From Billgrantia antri (GTDB lineage Bacteria; Pseudomonadota; Gammaproteobacteria; Pseudomonadales; Halomonadaceae): 64,000 nucleotides of DNA. The stretch lies in assembly GCF_019430905.1 (NCBI RefSeq), contig NZ_JAHYCA010000001.1, positions 543,095 to 607,094 of the forward strand, written 5' to 3'. Positions 19,231 through 28,577 of this stretch are shown here, in pieces (positions within the stretch are counted from its first letter, which is position 1; each line of letters begins with the position of its first letter). The notes beneath the pieces were generated by a model, which was not told where the DNA came from, searched no databases, and saw nothing but the letters and a program-made list of their open reading frames with translations. The translations under genes and the position numbers were made by a program.

Positions 19231-20154
19231 ATGGCCAAGCAGAGCTACCAAGTCTTCGACATCACCCTTTCCCGCCGCACCCAGGTCAGCCCCTCGCTGG
19301 CCAGGCTCACCTTCACCGGCCCCGATGTGGCGCGCATGGCCACTCACGCGCCGGACCAGCGCATCAAACTGTTCTTCCCCACCGCATGCGGCAGCCTCGA
19401 TGCCCTGTTCGACTGCGTCGAGGGCGAGCCCGACGACTGGTACGCCGCCTATCGCGCCATGCCGGACGACCTGCGCCCGCCGATGCGCACCTACACCATT
19501 CGCGCCCTGCGGGCCGAGCGCTGCGAGGTCGACGTCGAGTTCGTGCTGCACGGCGACGAAGGCCCCGCCTCGCGCTGGGCCATGCGCGCCCAGCCGGGTG
19601 ACCGCCTGGCCATGACCGCTCCGGTCAGCGAGGTGGAAAACCTCGGCGTGGGCTACGAGTGGAAGCCGCCGCGTGGCGTGAAGCGCATTCTCGTCGTGGC
19701 CGACGAAACCGCCCTGCCGGCGGCGGCCGGGATTCTAGAGGAACTGGCTGCACGTGCCGACCAACCGCGGGTGGACGCATTGATCGAGGTCCCCCTGGGC
19801 GGAGATGCCCAGACTTTCCCCTCTCAGGCCAAGGTACGCTGGCTAGCTCGTGACACGAGGCCCGGCTGCGCCCATGGCGAGCAATTGCTGCGTGCGGTGC
19901 GCGATATCGACCTGCGCGCCGAGATCGCCAGCCTGGGCGGCCCGCCCGACAGCGCCGACGCCCACGAAGCACCCGACGACGGCCTGCTCTGGGAAGCCGC
20001 AACGACCGACGACGACGCCCCCTTCTACGCCTGGATCGCCGCCGAGAGCAAGGTGGCGCTGGGCATCCGCCGCTACCTGGTCAACGAGTGCGGGCTGCCC
20101 AAGCGCTACGTCAGCAGCATGGGCTACTGGCGCGAGGGCAAAGTGCTGGGTTGA
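19231..20154 (+). CDS. Siderophore-interacting protein (ferric-siderophore reductase)
   Basis: A 307-aa cytoplasmic flavoprotein of the SIP family (YqjH/ViuB-like). These enzymes reduce Fe3+-siderophores with NAD(P)H to free the iron. The FAD-binding barrel (about 10-135) carries the RTYTIR motif near residue 87, and the C-terminal NAD(P)H half includes VVADETALPAAAGILEEL. The C-terminal YVSSMGYWREGK is typical. The ATG at 19231 follows a Fur box; a frame extension from 19192 overlaps that operator and is rejected. The gene stands alone, with no siderophore biosynthesis or receptor gene beside it. Confidence 0.92.
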   Translation: MAKQSYQVFDITLSRRTQVSPSLARLTFTGPDVARMATHAPDQRIKLFFPTACGSLDALFDCVEGEPDDWYAAYRAMPDDLRPPMRTYTIRALRAERCEVDVEFVLHGDEGPASRWAMRAQPGDRLAMTAPVSEVENLGVGYEWKPPRGVKRILVVADETALPAAAGILEELAARADQPRVDALIEVPLGGDAQTFPSQAKVRWLARDTRPGCAHGEQLLRAVRDIDLRAEIASLGGPPDSADAHEAPDDGLLWEAATTDDDAPFYAWIAAESKVALGIRRYLVNECGLPKRYVSSMGYWREGKVLG

Positions 20155-20166
20155 CTTGGCGACCGA

Positions 20167-22305
20167 TCAATAGGCGCTCGCTTCGGTCCGCGGGGCAGGC
20201 AAGGCGGCGGGCGTCCATAGCGGAGCGCGGGCATTCGTATTGGCCAGGGTGAAGGCGCCCACCACCTCGGCCAGGCGCAACGACTGCTCCTCGAGGCGCT
20301 CGGCAGCGGCACTGGACTCTTCCACCAGGGCGGCATTCTCCTGAGTCATGCGATCCAGCTCAGCGACCGCCACATTGACCTGGCCGATGCCGTCGCTCTG
20401 CTCGCCGGTGGCCGCGGTGATCTGCTGGAGTACGTCGCTTACCCGGGAAACGCTGGTAACGATCTCGTTCATGGTCGCGCCAGCCTGGCTGACCAAGTCG
20501 GAGCCGCTGCGTACCTTGGCTCCCGAAGCGTCGATCAGGGCCTTTACCTCGCGCGCGGCGCTCGCCGAGCGGCTGGCCAACTGGCGCACCTCACCGGCCA
20601 CCACGGCGAAGCCGCGCCCCTGCTCGCCGGCCCGGGCCGCCTCGACCGAAGCGTTCAGCGCCAGCAGGTTGGTCTGGAAGGCGATACCGTCCATCACCGT
20701 GACGATCTCGGCGATCTGGCGCGAGGCATCGGTGATCTCGTCCATGGTGGTCACCACCCGGGACACCACCTCACCGCCACGTGCCGCCACCTCTGAAGCC
20801 GACTGCGAAAGCGCATTGGCCTCGCGCGCCGACTCGGCGGTGTGCTCCACGGTACTGGTGATCTCCTCCATCGAGGCAGAGGTCTGCTGCAGGCTGGCGG
20901 CGGCAGTATCGGTGCGTCGCGACAGATCCTGGCCGCCGCTGGCGATCTCGGTGGCAGCGACACGTACCGCCTCACTACTCACCCGCACCTCGAGCAGCAC
21001 GTCGTGAATCTTGTCGGCGAAGGCATTGAACTGCGTGGCCAGCTCGGCGCTCTCGTCGCGCCCCTTGATCGGCAAGCGCTGGGTCAGGTCACCATCGCCG
21101 GAGGCGATCTCGCGCATGCGTCCGGCCAGCTCGCGCAGCGGCCTGGCAATGCTGCCACCGACCAGCCAGATCGCCACCAGACCGAGGCCGGCGACGATCA
21201 GCCCGACCACCACCATGCCCAGCAGATGCTGGTTGCGCTGGTCATCCAGGGTACGCTGCAGGGCGCCGAGCTCGGCCAGCACCACTTCCCGCGGCAGGCG
21301 TATGAGCAGTACCCAGGGCGCTTGCGCTTCGGCCTCGCTGACGGAGAAGGGCCAGTAGAGTTCGAGCATGCCATCGGCATCCTCGACCTTGCGCATTTCG
21401 CCGCGCTGCTGGGTCTCGAGGATACGCTGGTGGACGGCATCGCCCAGCACCTCTCCGGCCGCGCCCCCCAGGGCTTCAGCATCGGCGGTATAGGCCGCCA
21501 CGCTGCCCAGCGAGGCGATCAGCGCCATCTCGCCGGCGCCGTCATAGAGCCCCTGGTTGGCCTGGGTAAGGAATTCCTGGGTGAAGTCCACCGACAGGTC
21601 GACGCCGGCGATGCCGCGGAACTGGCCCTGCGCCAGGATCGGCACGTTGAAGGAGGTGACCATGCGCATGACACCCGCGTAGTCGTAGGCCGCCGGGTCG
21701 ATGACGCAGGGCGCCAGGGTATCGCGTGGGCAGAGATAGTACTCGCCACGCCGCATGCCGTTACCCAGCGGCGCCTCGCTCTCCATGTTGTCCTCGTTGA
21801 GCAACCCGAGACGCATGCTGCCATCGGACTCGCGGACCCACCAGGGCCGGAAGCGCCCGCTACCCTCGCCGAACCCGGTCTCGGTATACCTGGCATCGGT
21901 ACCGAAGGCATTGGGCTCCCAGCCGATATAGGCGTCCAGCAGTTGGGCATTCTCGGCCACCGTATGACGCACCAGTCGGGAGAGCTCTTCACGCCTCAGG
22001 CGAAGCTGAGGACGGCCGTCGTCACCCGGTATACCCATCAGGGCATTGGTATGGGCCAATTGGCTGGCCAGGGTCAGGGCCCGATCCAGTTCATTGCGAA
22101 TGCGTTCGGCCTGGGCATTGGCCAGTGAGGCCAGCCGCTCGTCGATGCTGCTCTCGAGCAGCGACTGGGTGTGCTCGGCCACCACCTCCTGGGTACTCGA
22201 TGCGGATACCAATGAATAACTGACCAGCGCAGTGGCCACGGCTAGAAGACAGGCACCAGCCAGGGCGACGACGAGCAGTCGAAGGGAGCGGAATCGGGAG
22301 CGCAT
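20167..22305 (-). CDS. Methyl-accepting chemotaxis protein with dCache sensor
   Basis: A chemoreceptor of about 712 aa. The first membrane helix is near residues 8-30 and a double-Cache periplasmic ligand domain follows (about 45-345). A second helix (about 360-382), a HAMP linker (about 383-435) and a long cytoplasmic signalling coiled coil complete it. The conserved hairpin tip includes [16 protein letters not shown]. Ligand class is unknown; dCache receptors often bind amino acids or organic acids. The C-terminus is Pro/Ala-rich and lacks the NWETF-type CheR-docking pentapeptide. The ATG at 22303-22305 gives a good transmembrane N-terminus; a TTG at 22344 is possible but has no ribosome site. 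Confidence 0.92.
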   Translation of the reverse strand: MRSRFRSLRLLVVALAGACLLAVATALVSYSLVSASSTQEVVAEHTQSLLESSIDERLASLANAQAERIRNELDRALTLASQLAHTNALMGIPGDDGRPQLRLRREELSRLVRHTVAENAQLLDAYIGWEPNAFGTDARYTETGFGEGSGRFRPWWVRESDGSMRLGLLNEDNMESEAPLGNGMRRGEYYLCPRDTLAPCVIDPAAYDYAGVMRMVTSFNVPILAQGQFRGIAGVDLSVDFTQEFLTQANQGLYDGAGEMALIASLGSVAAYTADAEALGGAAGEVLGDAVHQRILETQQRGEMRKVEDADGMLELYWPFSVSEAEAQAPWVLLIRLPREVVLAELGALQRTLDDQRNQHLLGMVVVGLIVAGLGLVAIWLVGGSIARPLRELAGRMREIASGDGDLTQRLPIKGRDESAELATQFNAFADKIHDVLLEVRVSSEAVRVAATEIASGGQDLSRRTDTAAASLQQTSASMEEITSTVEHTAESAREANALSQSASEVAARGGEVVSRVVTTMDEITDASRQIAEIVTVMDGIAFQTNLLALNASVEAARAGEQGRGFAVVAGEVRQLASRSASAAREVKALIDASGAKVRSGSDLVSQAGATMNEIVTSVSRVSDVLQQITAATGEQSDGIGQVNVAVAELDRMTQENAALVEESSAAAERLEEQSLRLAEVVGAFTLANTNARAPLWTPAALPAPRTEASAY

Positions 22306-22528
22306 GAGGGGGGACTCGTTCTTTTTGTAGGAATGATGAACCAAGGGCTGACCATAGTGCTTTCATGCGAGTAAAAACGTAGTCAAAACGACTGAGAGCT
22401 TGGTATTCGCGCCACTATCGGCAACCGCTTGCGTTAGTGCCGTCCGCTCATCGACGCAAAACCAGGACACCTTGCGCCAGGCGAGCTAGCCTCTGGAAAC
22501 CGTATGCAACGGTCGAGAGGAGCCTCCC

Positions 22529-23131
22529 ATGCCCAAGCGAATCACCTACTACTTCAGCCCGGTATCCCCCTGGAGTTACCTGGGACACGCCCGCCTCGGC
22601 GAGATCGCCGCCCGCCACGATGCCACGGTCGACTACGTGCCGATCACGGTAAGCGGCATTTTCCCCAGAACGGGCGGGGTGCCGTTGCCCAAACGCGCTC
22701 CTGAGCGCCAGGCCTACCGCCTGGCGGAGCTGAGACGCTGGCCCCGCCTGCTGGGCATCCCGCTCAACCCGCAACCGAAGTACTTCCCCGTCGACGACCG
22801 CCCCGCGGCACGCCTGCTACTGACCGCCAAGGCCCGTGGCCACGACATCGCCGAGCTGACGCTGGCCATACAGCGGGCCTGCTGGGCCGAGGAACGCGAC
22901 ATTGCCGACCACGCCACACTAGGCGAGATCGCCGATAGCTACGGCCTGGACGGCCGGGCGCTACTGCAGGAAGCGGACACGGAGTCGGGCCAGCAGCGCC
23001 TCGATGAAGCATGCGAGCAAGCCATCGCCGCTGGCTGCTTCGGCGCCCCCTGGTACGACGTCGACGGGGAGCCGTTCTGGGGTCAGGATCGGCTCGAACT
23101 GGTGGAAAGGAAACTGGCCGGCGAGCTTTGA
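22529..23131 (+). CDS. DsbA-family protein, 2-hydroxychromene-2-carboxylate isomerase-like
   Basis: A 200-aa thioredoxin-fold protein of the kappa-GST / HCCA isomerase group. The N-terminal YYFSPVSPWSYLGHARL has the SPWSY motif with a Ser in place of the DsbA CxxC, followed by the helical insertion. The C-terminal GCFGAPWYDVDGEPFWGQDRL is the family signature. Known members use glutathione to isomerise hydroxychromene carboxylate in naphthalene breakdown, but no such pathway is visible, so the real substrate is open. The ATG has a GAGAGGAG site. It stands alone between the chemoreceptor and the EF-hand gene. Confidence 0.85.
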   Translation: MPKRITYYFSPVSPWSYLGHARLGEIAARHDATVDYVPITVSGIFPRTGGVPLPKRAPERQAYRLAELRRWPRLLGIPLNPQPKYFPVDDRPAARLLLTAKARGHDIAELTLAIQRACWAEERDIADHATLGEIADSYGLDGRALLQEADTESGQQRLDEACEQAIAAGCFGAPWYDVDGEPFWGQDRLELVERKLAGEL

Positions 23132-23308
23132 TCTCCTGCGGTGAAGAGCCGGCGTTCATACGGTCACGACGACTCTATCGTTTGGTGCAGCAGAAACGTG
23201 CAAACCGCCGTACGGCCGGGCAAGCCTGGCGGCAGGCAACGTCTCATGATGAATGAGACGAGCTGGCTTCGGCTCGTTACCCCTGAACCAAGACAGGAGG
23301 TCGCAACC

Positions 23309-23590
23309 ATGAAGCTACGCACGCTGGCACTACTGTTAACTCTGGCGCTCGCCCCCGTCACGGCGTTCGCCGATCGCCCATCCCCCGAGGATGGACCCCT
23401 GGCGACCCGTAGCGGCACCATGCAGGCTCCTATGGTCAAGCGTCACTTCGAACAGCTCGATGCCGACCGCGACGGGCGGCTGAATCAAGCCGAAACCGTC
23501 GGGGTGTCGCTGACCGATTCATTCTGGGAGCTCGACCGCAACCGCGACGGCTTTCTCAGTCGTCAGGAGTATGACTACCATCCCAACTGA
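23309..23590 (+). CDS. Small secreted EF-hand protein (copy 1)
   Basis: A 93-aa protein with a signal peptide (cleavage likely after TAFA, residue 22) and two calcium-binding EF-hand loops, DADRDGRLNQAE and DRNRDGFLSRQE, both with the acidic ligands in place. It should act in the periplasm or outside the cell as a Ca2+ buffer or Ca2+-responsive adaptor; the partner is unknown. An AGGAGG site precedes the ATG at 23309. A similar gene (27031-27303) lies 3.4 kb away with the same layout and the same SRQE-aromatic ending, so the two are probably diverged paralogues. Confidence 0.82.
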   Translation: MKLRTLALLLTLALAPVTAFADRPSPEDGPLATRSGTMQAPMVKRHFEQLDADRDGRLNQAETVGVSLTDSFWELDRNRDGFLSRQEYDYHPN

Positions 23591-23614
23591 TCGCGGTATC
23601 TCCGCCCGTACCGA

Positions 23615-23642
23615 CGACGCGAGTGCCTAGGCACTCGCGTCG
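23615..23642. terminator. 28-bp palindrome after EF-hand gene 1
   Basis: A perfect 28-bp palindrome, centred at 23628/23629 on TA, starts 24 bp after the EF-hand stop. It can form a strong hairpin but has no following T-run, so a terminator role is only probable. Confidence 0.45.
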
Positions 23643-23777
23643 GTGCTTGGGGGAGACAATTCAGCTGACCGGAAGGCTCGAATGGGAATGGCTGAGGGTT
23701 GAGCTGGCCTATACTTCTTAACGACCCGTTCAACGGAACCAGACCCTCTGAGCGACAATATCTCTGCTTCGCCCAGG

Positions 23778-24344
23778 ATGTCCGACACTTTCGGGGGCGA
23801 TGCCATGACGCCGTTACCGGCCAGGGCGCCGCGTCTACCCAGCACCATCGAGGAAATGCGGGCAAGTGTGTTACACCTGCTCGACGAGGCCACGACGAGC
23901 CTGGCCAGGGATCAGGAGGCGGCGCGCAGCAGCCTGGCCCAGGCCCTGCTGCTGCTGGCCCAGGCGCCTTTGGCGACCGCACCGGCGCCGGCACTTCATG
24001 GCGGACTCGTCGGCTGGCAGATCCGGCGTGTCATCGCCTTTGTCGACACACACCTGGATGCCACGATCCACGTAGAGGATATGGCCGCCGAAACGCGCCT
24101 CAGCCTCAGCCACTTCTCGCATGCCTTCAAGCTGACCTTCGGCGAGCCACCGCTGGCCTACGTGACGCGACGCCGCCTGGCCTTGGCCTGCGAGATGATG
24201 CTGGCCAGCACCGCACCGCTGGCGCACATCGCCCACGAATGCGGCTTCTACGACCAGTCGCACTTCACCCGTCACTTTCACCGCCGGCTGGGCATGACGC
24301 CACAGAGCTGGCGTCGCCTGCACGCTGAGGAACCCGACGACTGA
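23778..24344 (+). CDS. Short AraC-family regulator
   Basis: A protein of up to 188 aa whose C-terminal half (about 85-182) is a complete AraC double helix-turn-helix, with LSLSHFSHAFKLTFGEPPLA and the second HTH phrase CGFYDQSHFTRHFHRRLG. The N-terminal 80 residues are Ala- and Leu-rich helical sequence without the cupin-like sensing domain of larger AraC proteins. The start is ambiguous: ATG 23778, or ATG 23805 after GGGGGCGATGCC. The target is unknown; neighbours are the EF-hand gene upstream and a convergent flavin reductase-like gene. Confidence 0.82.
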   Translation: MSDTFGGDAMTPLPARAPRLPSTIEEMRASVLHLLDEATTSLARDQEAARSSLAQALLLLAQAPLATAPAPALHGGLVGWQIRRVIAFVDTHLDATIHVEDMAAETRLSLSHFSHAFKLTFGEPPLAYVTRRRLALACEMMLASTAPLAHIAHECGFYDQSHFTRHFHRRLGMTPQSWRRLHAEEPDD

Positions 24345-24379
24345 GGCAACCAAGAACCTGTCGCCCAGTCACCACCAGC

Positions 24380-24994
24380 TCACGCCGGACGCTCCAGCCC
24401 GAACAGATCGCTGGTGCGGGCATAGTCGCTGCCCGCCATGCGGCCGATGGGCTTGAGCGCCTCGACGCTCACGTGACGACCGTTCCAGATGGCATCATCG
24501 ATGTGGATCGAGACCACTTCGGCCAGTACCAGGCAACCCGCCATGGGCTGGTCGCCGAAACGAACGATCTCACGCAGCCGACAGCCGAAGGCCACCGGGG
24601 CCGCCGCCACCCGCGGCACCGAGAGCCCCGGCATGGTCACCTTCTCCAGCCCCGCCAGAGCGAATTCGTCCTCTCCCGCCGGCAAGCTGGCGCTGGTGGC
24701 GTTCAGTTCATTGACCAGCGCCTCGCCGCTGATGTGCACCACGCACTCCGGTACCTGCTCCAGGTTGCGAATGGTGTCCTTGGGCTGGCCTTCGCCATTG
24801 AGCAGCGGAGAGAAGCCCAGCACCGGCGGCGCCACGCTCACCACGTTGAAGAAGGAGAACGGCGCCAGGTTGGTGTTGCCGTCTCGGTCATGGGTCGAGA
24901 CCCAGGCGATGGGGCGCGGACAGATCGTGCCGCAGAACATGCGATAAATGGCCCCGCTGCTCAGCGGTGACTCTTCCAGCAGATAATCGCTCAT
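24380..24994 (-). CDS. Flavin reductase-like FMN-binding protein
   Basis: A 204-aa protein of the DIM6/NTAB flavin reductase-like family (split-barrel FMN-binding fold), with the hallmark RPIAWVSTHDRDGNTNLAPF near residues 27-46, FFNVVSVAPPVLGFSP and a C-terminal IGRMAGSDYARTSDLF. Members bind FMN and either reduce flavin for a partner monooxygenase or have unassigned roles; no monooxygenase is adjacent. A related protein is encoded at 61727-62311 in the aromatic-acid locus. The ATG at 24992-24994 is the only reasonable start. Confidence 0.85.
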   Translation of the reverse strand: MSDYLLEESPLSSGAIYRMFCGTICPRPIAWVSTHDRDGNTNLAPFSFFNVVSVAPPVLGFSPLLNGEGQPKDTIRNLEQVPECVVHISGEALVNELNATSASLPAGEDEFALAGLEKVTMPGLSVPRVAAAPVAFGCRLREIVRFGDQPMAGCLVLAEVVSIHIDDAIWNGRHVSVEALKPIGRMAGSDYARTSDLFGLERPA

Positions 24995-25052
24995 GGCCAG
25001 CCCTTGCTAAATTCGGTAAAGGCCTTCCATCCTACACCCGTCGCGGCAGCGC

Positions 25053-25997
25053 TCAATGCGTCAGCGCCAGCCCCGCCGCCTGAGCCGGTGGCAACAACGC
25101 CAGCGAGGCCTTCATTTCGCGCACTTCCTCACCGGGAGGCCGGCCGAAGAAGCGCTTGAACTCGCGGCTGAACTGCGAAGGGCTCTCGTAACCCACCCGA
25201 GCAGCAGCAGCCGCTGCGGGCAGGCCATCACGGATCATCAGCAGCCGGGCCTGGTGCAGCCGCGTCGACTTGATGTACTGCAGCGGCGATGTCTGCGTTA
25301 CCGCCTTGAAGTGCACATGGAAGACCGCCGTGCTCATGCCGACTTCGCTGGCCAGGCGCCCCACCTCCAGGGGCTCGGCATAATCCGCGTGGATGCGGTG
25401 CAGTGCCTTGGCGATCCTGCCGAACTGGCCCTGATGAGCCAGCGCTGCACGCACGCTTCCGCCCTGCTCGCCTACCAGTACGCGGAAACAGATCTCCCGC
25501 ACGATGCTCGGCGCCAGCACCTGCGCCTCCAGCGGCGTGGCCAGCGCCTCGATCAGTCTGAACGTGGCATCCGCCATGGGTTCGCCCAGTGGGGTCGAAA
25601 GCATGCCTCGCGGCGGCGCCACCGAGCGCTCGCCCAATTGGTCCAACATGAACACCAGCTCCGCCACCACGGCCATGTCCAGGCGAATCGAAATGGCCAG
25701 CAGCGGCTCCTCCGGGCTGGCCTCGGTCTCGGATGCGAAAGGCAGCGGTACCGACAGTACGAGATAGTGCAGGGCATCGTAGAGATACACCTCATCGCCC
25801 AGATAGCCTCGCTTGCGCCCCTGGCACACGATGACGATGCTCGGCTCGTACAGTACCGGCGTCAGCTTCAATGAACGATTCGAGCGCAGGAAGCGCACCC
25901 CATCCAGCATGGATTGGGTGTAGCCCTCATGCGGCACGAGCCGATACAGCAGCTCGACCATTCGCTCACGAGGAAGGCTGGCGGGCCTCGATGTCAT
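25053..25997 (-). CDS. AraC-family regulator with AraC_N domain
   Basis: A 314-aa regulator. An N-terminal AraC_N-type sensing domain (about 20-190) includes YEPSIVIVCQGRKRGYLGDEVY, given here as PSIVIVCQGRKRGYLG. The C-terminal double HTH (about 195-300) includes VGYESPSQFSREFKRFFGRPP. Members of this group commonly sit opposite, and activate, an oxidoreductase gene. Here the divergent partner is the SDR gene at 26240, and the gap holds a 21-bp-spaced direct repeat fitting AraC-type binding. Effector unknown. Confidence 0.87.
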   Translation of the reverse strand: MTSRPASLPRERMVELLYRLVPHEGYTQSMLDGVRFLRSNRSLKLTPVLYEPSIVIVCQGRKRGYLGDEVYLYDALHYLVLSVPLPFASETEASPEEPLLAISIRLDMAVVAELVFMLDQLGERSVAPPRGMLSTPLGEPMADATFRLIEALATPLEAQVLAPSIVREICFRVLVGEQGGSVRAALAHQGQFGRIAKALHRIHADYAEPLEVGRLASEVGMSTAVFHVHFKAVTQTSPLQYIKSTRLHQARLLMIRDGLPAAAAAARVGYESPSQFSREFKRFFGRPPGEEVREMKASLALLPPAQAAGLALTH

Positions 25998-26080
25998 CGA
26001 ACAAGCACCTTTTCACTTACTGACGGATTAATTTTTAGGCAACAATATTCTACATATTCCCGCACAAGAAAAGCCCGACC

Positions 26081-26110
26081 AATAGGATTAGGCAAAATTC
26101 TAATAGGATT
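26081..26110. promoter_or_regulatory. Direct repeat, candidate AraC operator
   Basis: AATAGGATT occurs at 26081-26089 and 26102-26110, 21 bp apart in the same orientation, between the divergent AraC and SDR genes. Direct repeats spaced by two helical turns are the usual AraC-family site. Binding by the neighbouring regulator is inferred. Confidence 0.5.
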
Positions 26111-26239
26111 TGCTCTGTCGGCACCCGCGCCGCCTCCGTAGGCTTGTTCCAACGACGCTCCCACCACAGGAATTCACGGATCGCTCATTGCGAGCTCGGT
26201 GGGAAAGTCCTCACAAGCCACCCATACGGAGCCTATCCC

Positions 26240-26962
26240 ATGAGCAAAGTCATTCTTCTCACCGGCGCCAGCAGCGGCATTGGCGAAGCTACCGCGCGGT
26301 TACTGGCAAGTCACGGCCACCGGCTGGTCATCGGTGCACGCCGCACCGACAGGCTGGAAGCCCTGGCGCAAGCCATTCGCGCCGAGGGCGGCAGCGCGGA
26401 TTACCGCGCGCTGGATGTCACCCAGCGGGATGACGTGCAGGCCTTCGCCGATGCCGCGCTGGAGATCCACGGGCGAATCGACGCCATCATCAACAATGCC
26501 GGCGTGATGCCGCTCTCCCCCCTGGCCTCGCTCAAGCTCGACGAGTGGGACCGCATGATCGACGTTAACATCCGCGGCGTGCTGCACGGCATCGCCGCCG
26601 TGCTTCCCACCATGCAGGCCCAAGGCAGCGGACAGGTGATCAATATCTCCTCCATCGGCGGGCTCTATGTGGTGCCCACCGCCGCCGTCTACTGCGCGAC
26701 CAAATACGCCGTGCGAGCGATTTCCGACGGGCTGCGCCAGGAGCACGACAAGCTCCGCGTCACCTGCGTCTATCCCGGCGTGGTGGAGTCGGAGTTGGCC
26801 GACACCATCACCGATGCCGGCGCCGCCAAAGCGATGAAGAGTTTCCGTCAGATCGCGCTCAAGCCCGACGCCATCGCTGCGGCCATCGCCCATGTCATCA
26901 ATCAGCCCGACGAGGTGGACACCAGCGAGATCGTGGTTCGCCCCACGGCCAGCCCGGCATGA
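26240..26962 (+). CDS. SDR-family oxidoreductase
   Basis: A 240-aa classical short-chain dehydrogenase/reductase. The cofactor motif TGASSGIG is near residue 10, NNAG lies mid-protein, and the catalytic Ser (ISSIGG) and YxxxK (YCATK) are present. An Arg after the second strand (GARRTDR) suggests NADP(H) preference. The substrate is not predictable. It is divergent from the AraC regulator, its likely activator. The ATG at 26240 starts directly at the first beta strand; the longer frame from 26144 is promoter sequence. Confidence 0.88.
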   Translation: MSKVILLTGASSGIGEATARLLASHGHRLVIGARRTDRLEALAQAIRAEGGSADYRALDVTQRDDVQAFADAALEIHGRIDAIINNAGVMPLSPLASLKLDEWDRMIDVNIRGVLHGIAAVLPTMQAQGSGQVINISSIGGLYVVPTAAVYCATKYAVRAISDGLRQEHDKLRVTCVYPGVVESELADTITDAGAAKAMKSFRQIALKPDAIAAAIAHVINQPDEVDTSEIVVRPTASPA

Positions 26963-27030
26963 GCCCGGGTGCGGTCGAGCAATCCACCGGCTCAACGTCA
27001 TCAACCTACTTTTCGAAGGGAAATCAAACG

Positions 27031-27303
27031 ATGAAAACTCTGAAAAGCGCACTGCTCCTGGCACTGGCCCTTGCCGCGGGTGCCACCCTGGCCGAACAGG
27101 GCGAAGGTCCCCTGGTTCTGCCGCACCTCGCCTCCTCCAACACAGCCGGCCAGGACAGCTTCGACCGGCTGAATCTGGATAGCGATGGCGATATCTCCCG
27201 GCAGGAAGCCCAGGCGGGCACGCTACCGGAGATCTTCGTGCTGATGGATCGCAACCACGATGGGCTGATCTCAAGGCAGGAGTTCCACTATCGTGCTCGC
27301 TGA
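27031..27303 (+). CDS. Small secreted EF-hand protein (copy 2)
   Basis: A 90-aa protein with a signal peptide (cleavage likely after ATLA, residue 21) and two EF-hand loops, NLDSDGDISRQE and DRNHDGLISRQE. The first loop has Asn in place of Asp at position 1, which is tolerated in EF-hands. It is the likely paralogue of the gene at 23309, with the same size, export signal, spacing of loops and C-terminal SRQEFHY. It lies 68 bp after the SDR gene and could be read from the same promoter. An intrinsic terminator follows at 27365. Confidence 0.82.
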   Translation: MKTLKSALLLALALAAGATLAEQGEGPLVLPHLASSNTAGQDSFDRLNLDSDGDISRQEAQAGTLPEIFVLMDRNHDGLISRQEFHYRAR

Positions 27304-27364
27304 CAATTCGGCACAGCACAACGCAGAAGCAGGCAAGCAATAGCTTTCAGCTTGCACTTTGATT

Positions 27365-27396
27365 AAGGGGGCCCTAGGCCCCCTTCGTCGTTTTTT
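27365..27396 (+). terminator. Intrinsic terminator after EF-hand gene 2
   Basis: AAGGGGGCC (27365-27373) pairs perfectly with GGCCCCCTT (27377-27385) around a CTA loop; CGTCG and then TTTTTT (27391-27396) follow. This is a good rho-independent terminator for the plus-strand gene, placed before the convergent 5'-nucleotidase. Confidence 0.8.
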
Positions 27397-27414
27397 GGCA
27401 GGCCCCCGCTAATC

Positions 27415-28407
27415 TCATGGCAAATTCTCTTCAGGCAGGGAGCGAACAGCTCGGCTTGTCTCTTCCTCTCCGGAAACGAGGCCCTGGTTGAGCTGCCCGA
27501 ACGGCACATGCACCGACGGCAGGATGTCGCTGGTGGCCGAGAGATGGGAGGCCTGATCGTCGAAGAAGATATGCGGCTTGATGATGCCGAGGACATGCTC
27601 CTTGGCAATGCCGCCGAGGAAATAGGCCTCGTTAACGGTCACGCCCCAGCTGCGCATGGTATGGATGACCCGTTCATGAGCCGGCGCGTTGCGGGCCGTC
27701 ACGATGGATACCCTGACCTTGGGACGGTAGTCGCCCTGGGTTTCCTCCTCGCGCTGCTTCTCCAGCAACTGGATATGGGCCAGCTTGCGCAGGAAAACGG
27801 CCAGCAAGCCCGCCTCCGCGGGCACCTGTGCATTGGCCCGCTCGTAGTCGCGGAACGCTTCGATCCCCTGCTGCTGGTAGATGGTTTCGGACTCGTCGGT
27901 GACCAGCACGCCATCGAAGTCGAAGGCGATGCGCAGCTCCTCTTCGTCGGTCAGGTCGAGATCGCCCGACGACAGCACCTGTCCCGCCGGATGCCCGGCC
28001 AGGGTCGCCTGGTCGACGTCCTGGCGATTGGCCGACAGGAAGAGGCTGATGTTCAATGCCGGGATGAAGCGGTGGGGATAGCGCCCTTGCAGGAAGATGG
28101 CCCGCGTTATGCCCAGTTCATGGTGTTCGATGGATTTCATGACGCGCAGTCCGGTTTCCGGATCATTGCGCGAAAGCAGCACCACCTCGATGGGCGGGTT
28201 GTCCGGGCTAAGCTCGTTCAACGACAGCAGACGCTTGATGAACGGAAAGGCAACGCCAGTGTTTAACGGCTTGTTCTCGTTGTCCCGCTGATAGACGCGA
28301 TAGGACGCCTCGCCCTGCTCGCGAAAGACCCGATCGGACTCCGCTAGATCGAACAAGGCGCTGGATGCCAGCCCGATTACCAGGCGTTCGCTGAGATCGT
28401 AGGCCAT
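27415..28407 (-). CDS. Cytosolic 5'-nucleotidase (NT5C1-like)
   Basis: A 330-aa protein of the 5'-nucleotidase family related to vertebrate cN-I, common in proteobacteria. It should dephosphorylate nucleoside monophosphates. The HAD-type catalytic motif is IAFDFDGVLVTDESE; SIVTARNAPAHERV supplies motif II and FFDDQASH motif IV. LSRNDPETGLRVMKSI near residue 78 is also typical. The ATG at 28405-28407 has an AGGGAC site; a start at 28437 is less likely. It stands alone between the EF-hand terminator and the recC promoter. Confidence 0.9.
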   Translation of the reverse strand: MAYDLSERLVIGLASSALFDLAESDRVFREQGEASYRVYQRDNENKPLNTGVAFPFIKRLLSLNELSPDNPPIEVVLLSRNDPETGLRVMKSIEHHELGITRAIFLQGRYPHRFIPALNISLFLSANRQDVDQATLAGHPAGQVLSSGDLDLTDEEELRIAFDFDGVLVTDESETIYQQQGIEAFRDYERANAQVPAEAGLLAVFLRKLAHIQLLEKQREEETQGDYRPKVRVSIVTARNAPAHERVIHTMRSWGVTVNEAYFLGGIAKEHVLGIIKPHIFFDDQASHLSATSDILPSVHVPFGQLNQGLVSGEEETSRAVRSLPEENLP

Positions 28408-28577
28408 GGTCGTCCCTGATGAAGAAGTGCAATGCACGATCTCCAGACCATGCCTCAGCGCTCCCTGCCAGACAAGCGCCTATGCGTATAGGCGTCTCGG
28501 CTTGGAACCGCATGACGGTAAAAGCTTAAACCTGTAAAACTGCAAAACTGTATTCAAGTTCGCAGCAAGGACCCGCC

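Noticed and set aside
22306..22344. TTG start extending the chemoreceptor by 13 residues
   Set aside because: No ribosome site before it, and the ATG at 22305 gives the normal membrane-helix N-terminus.
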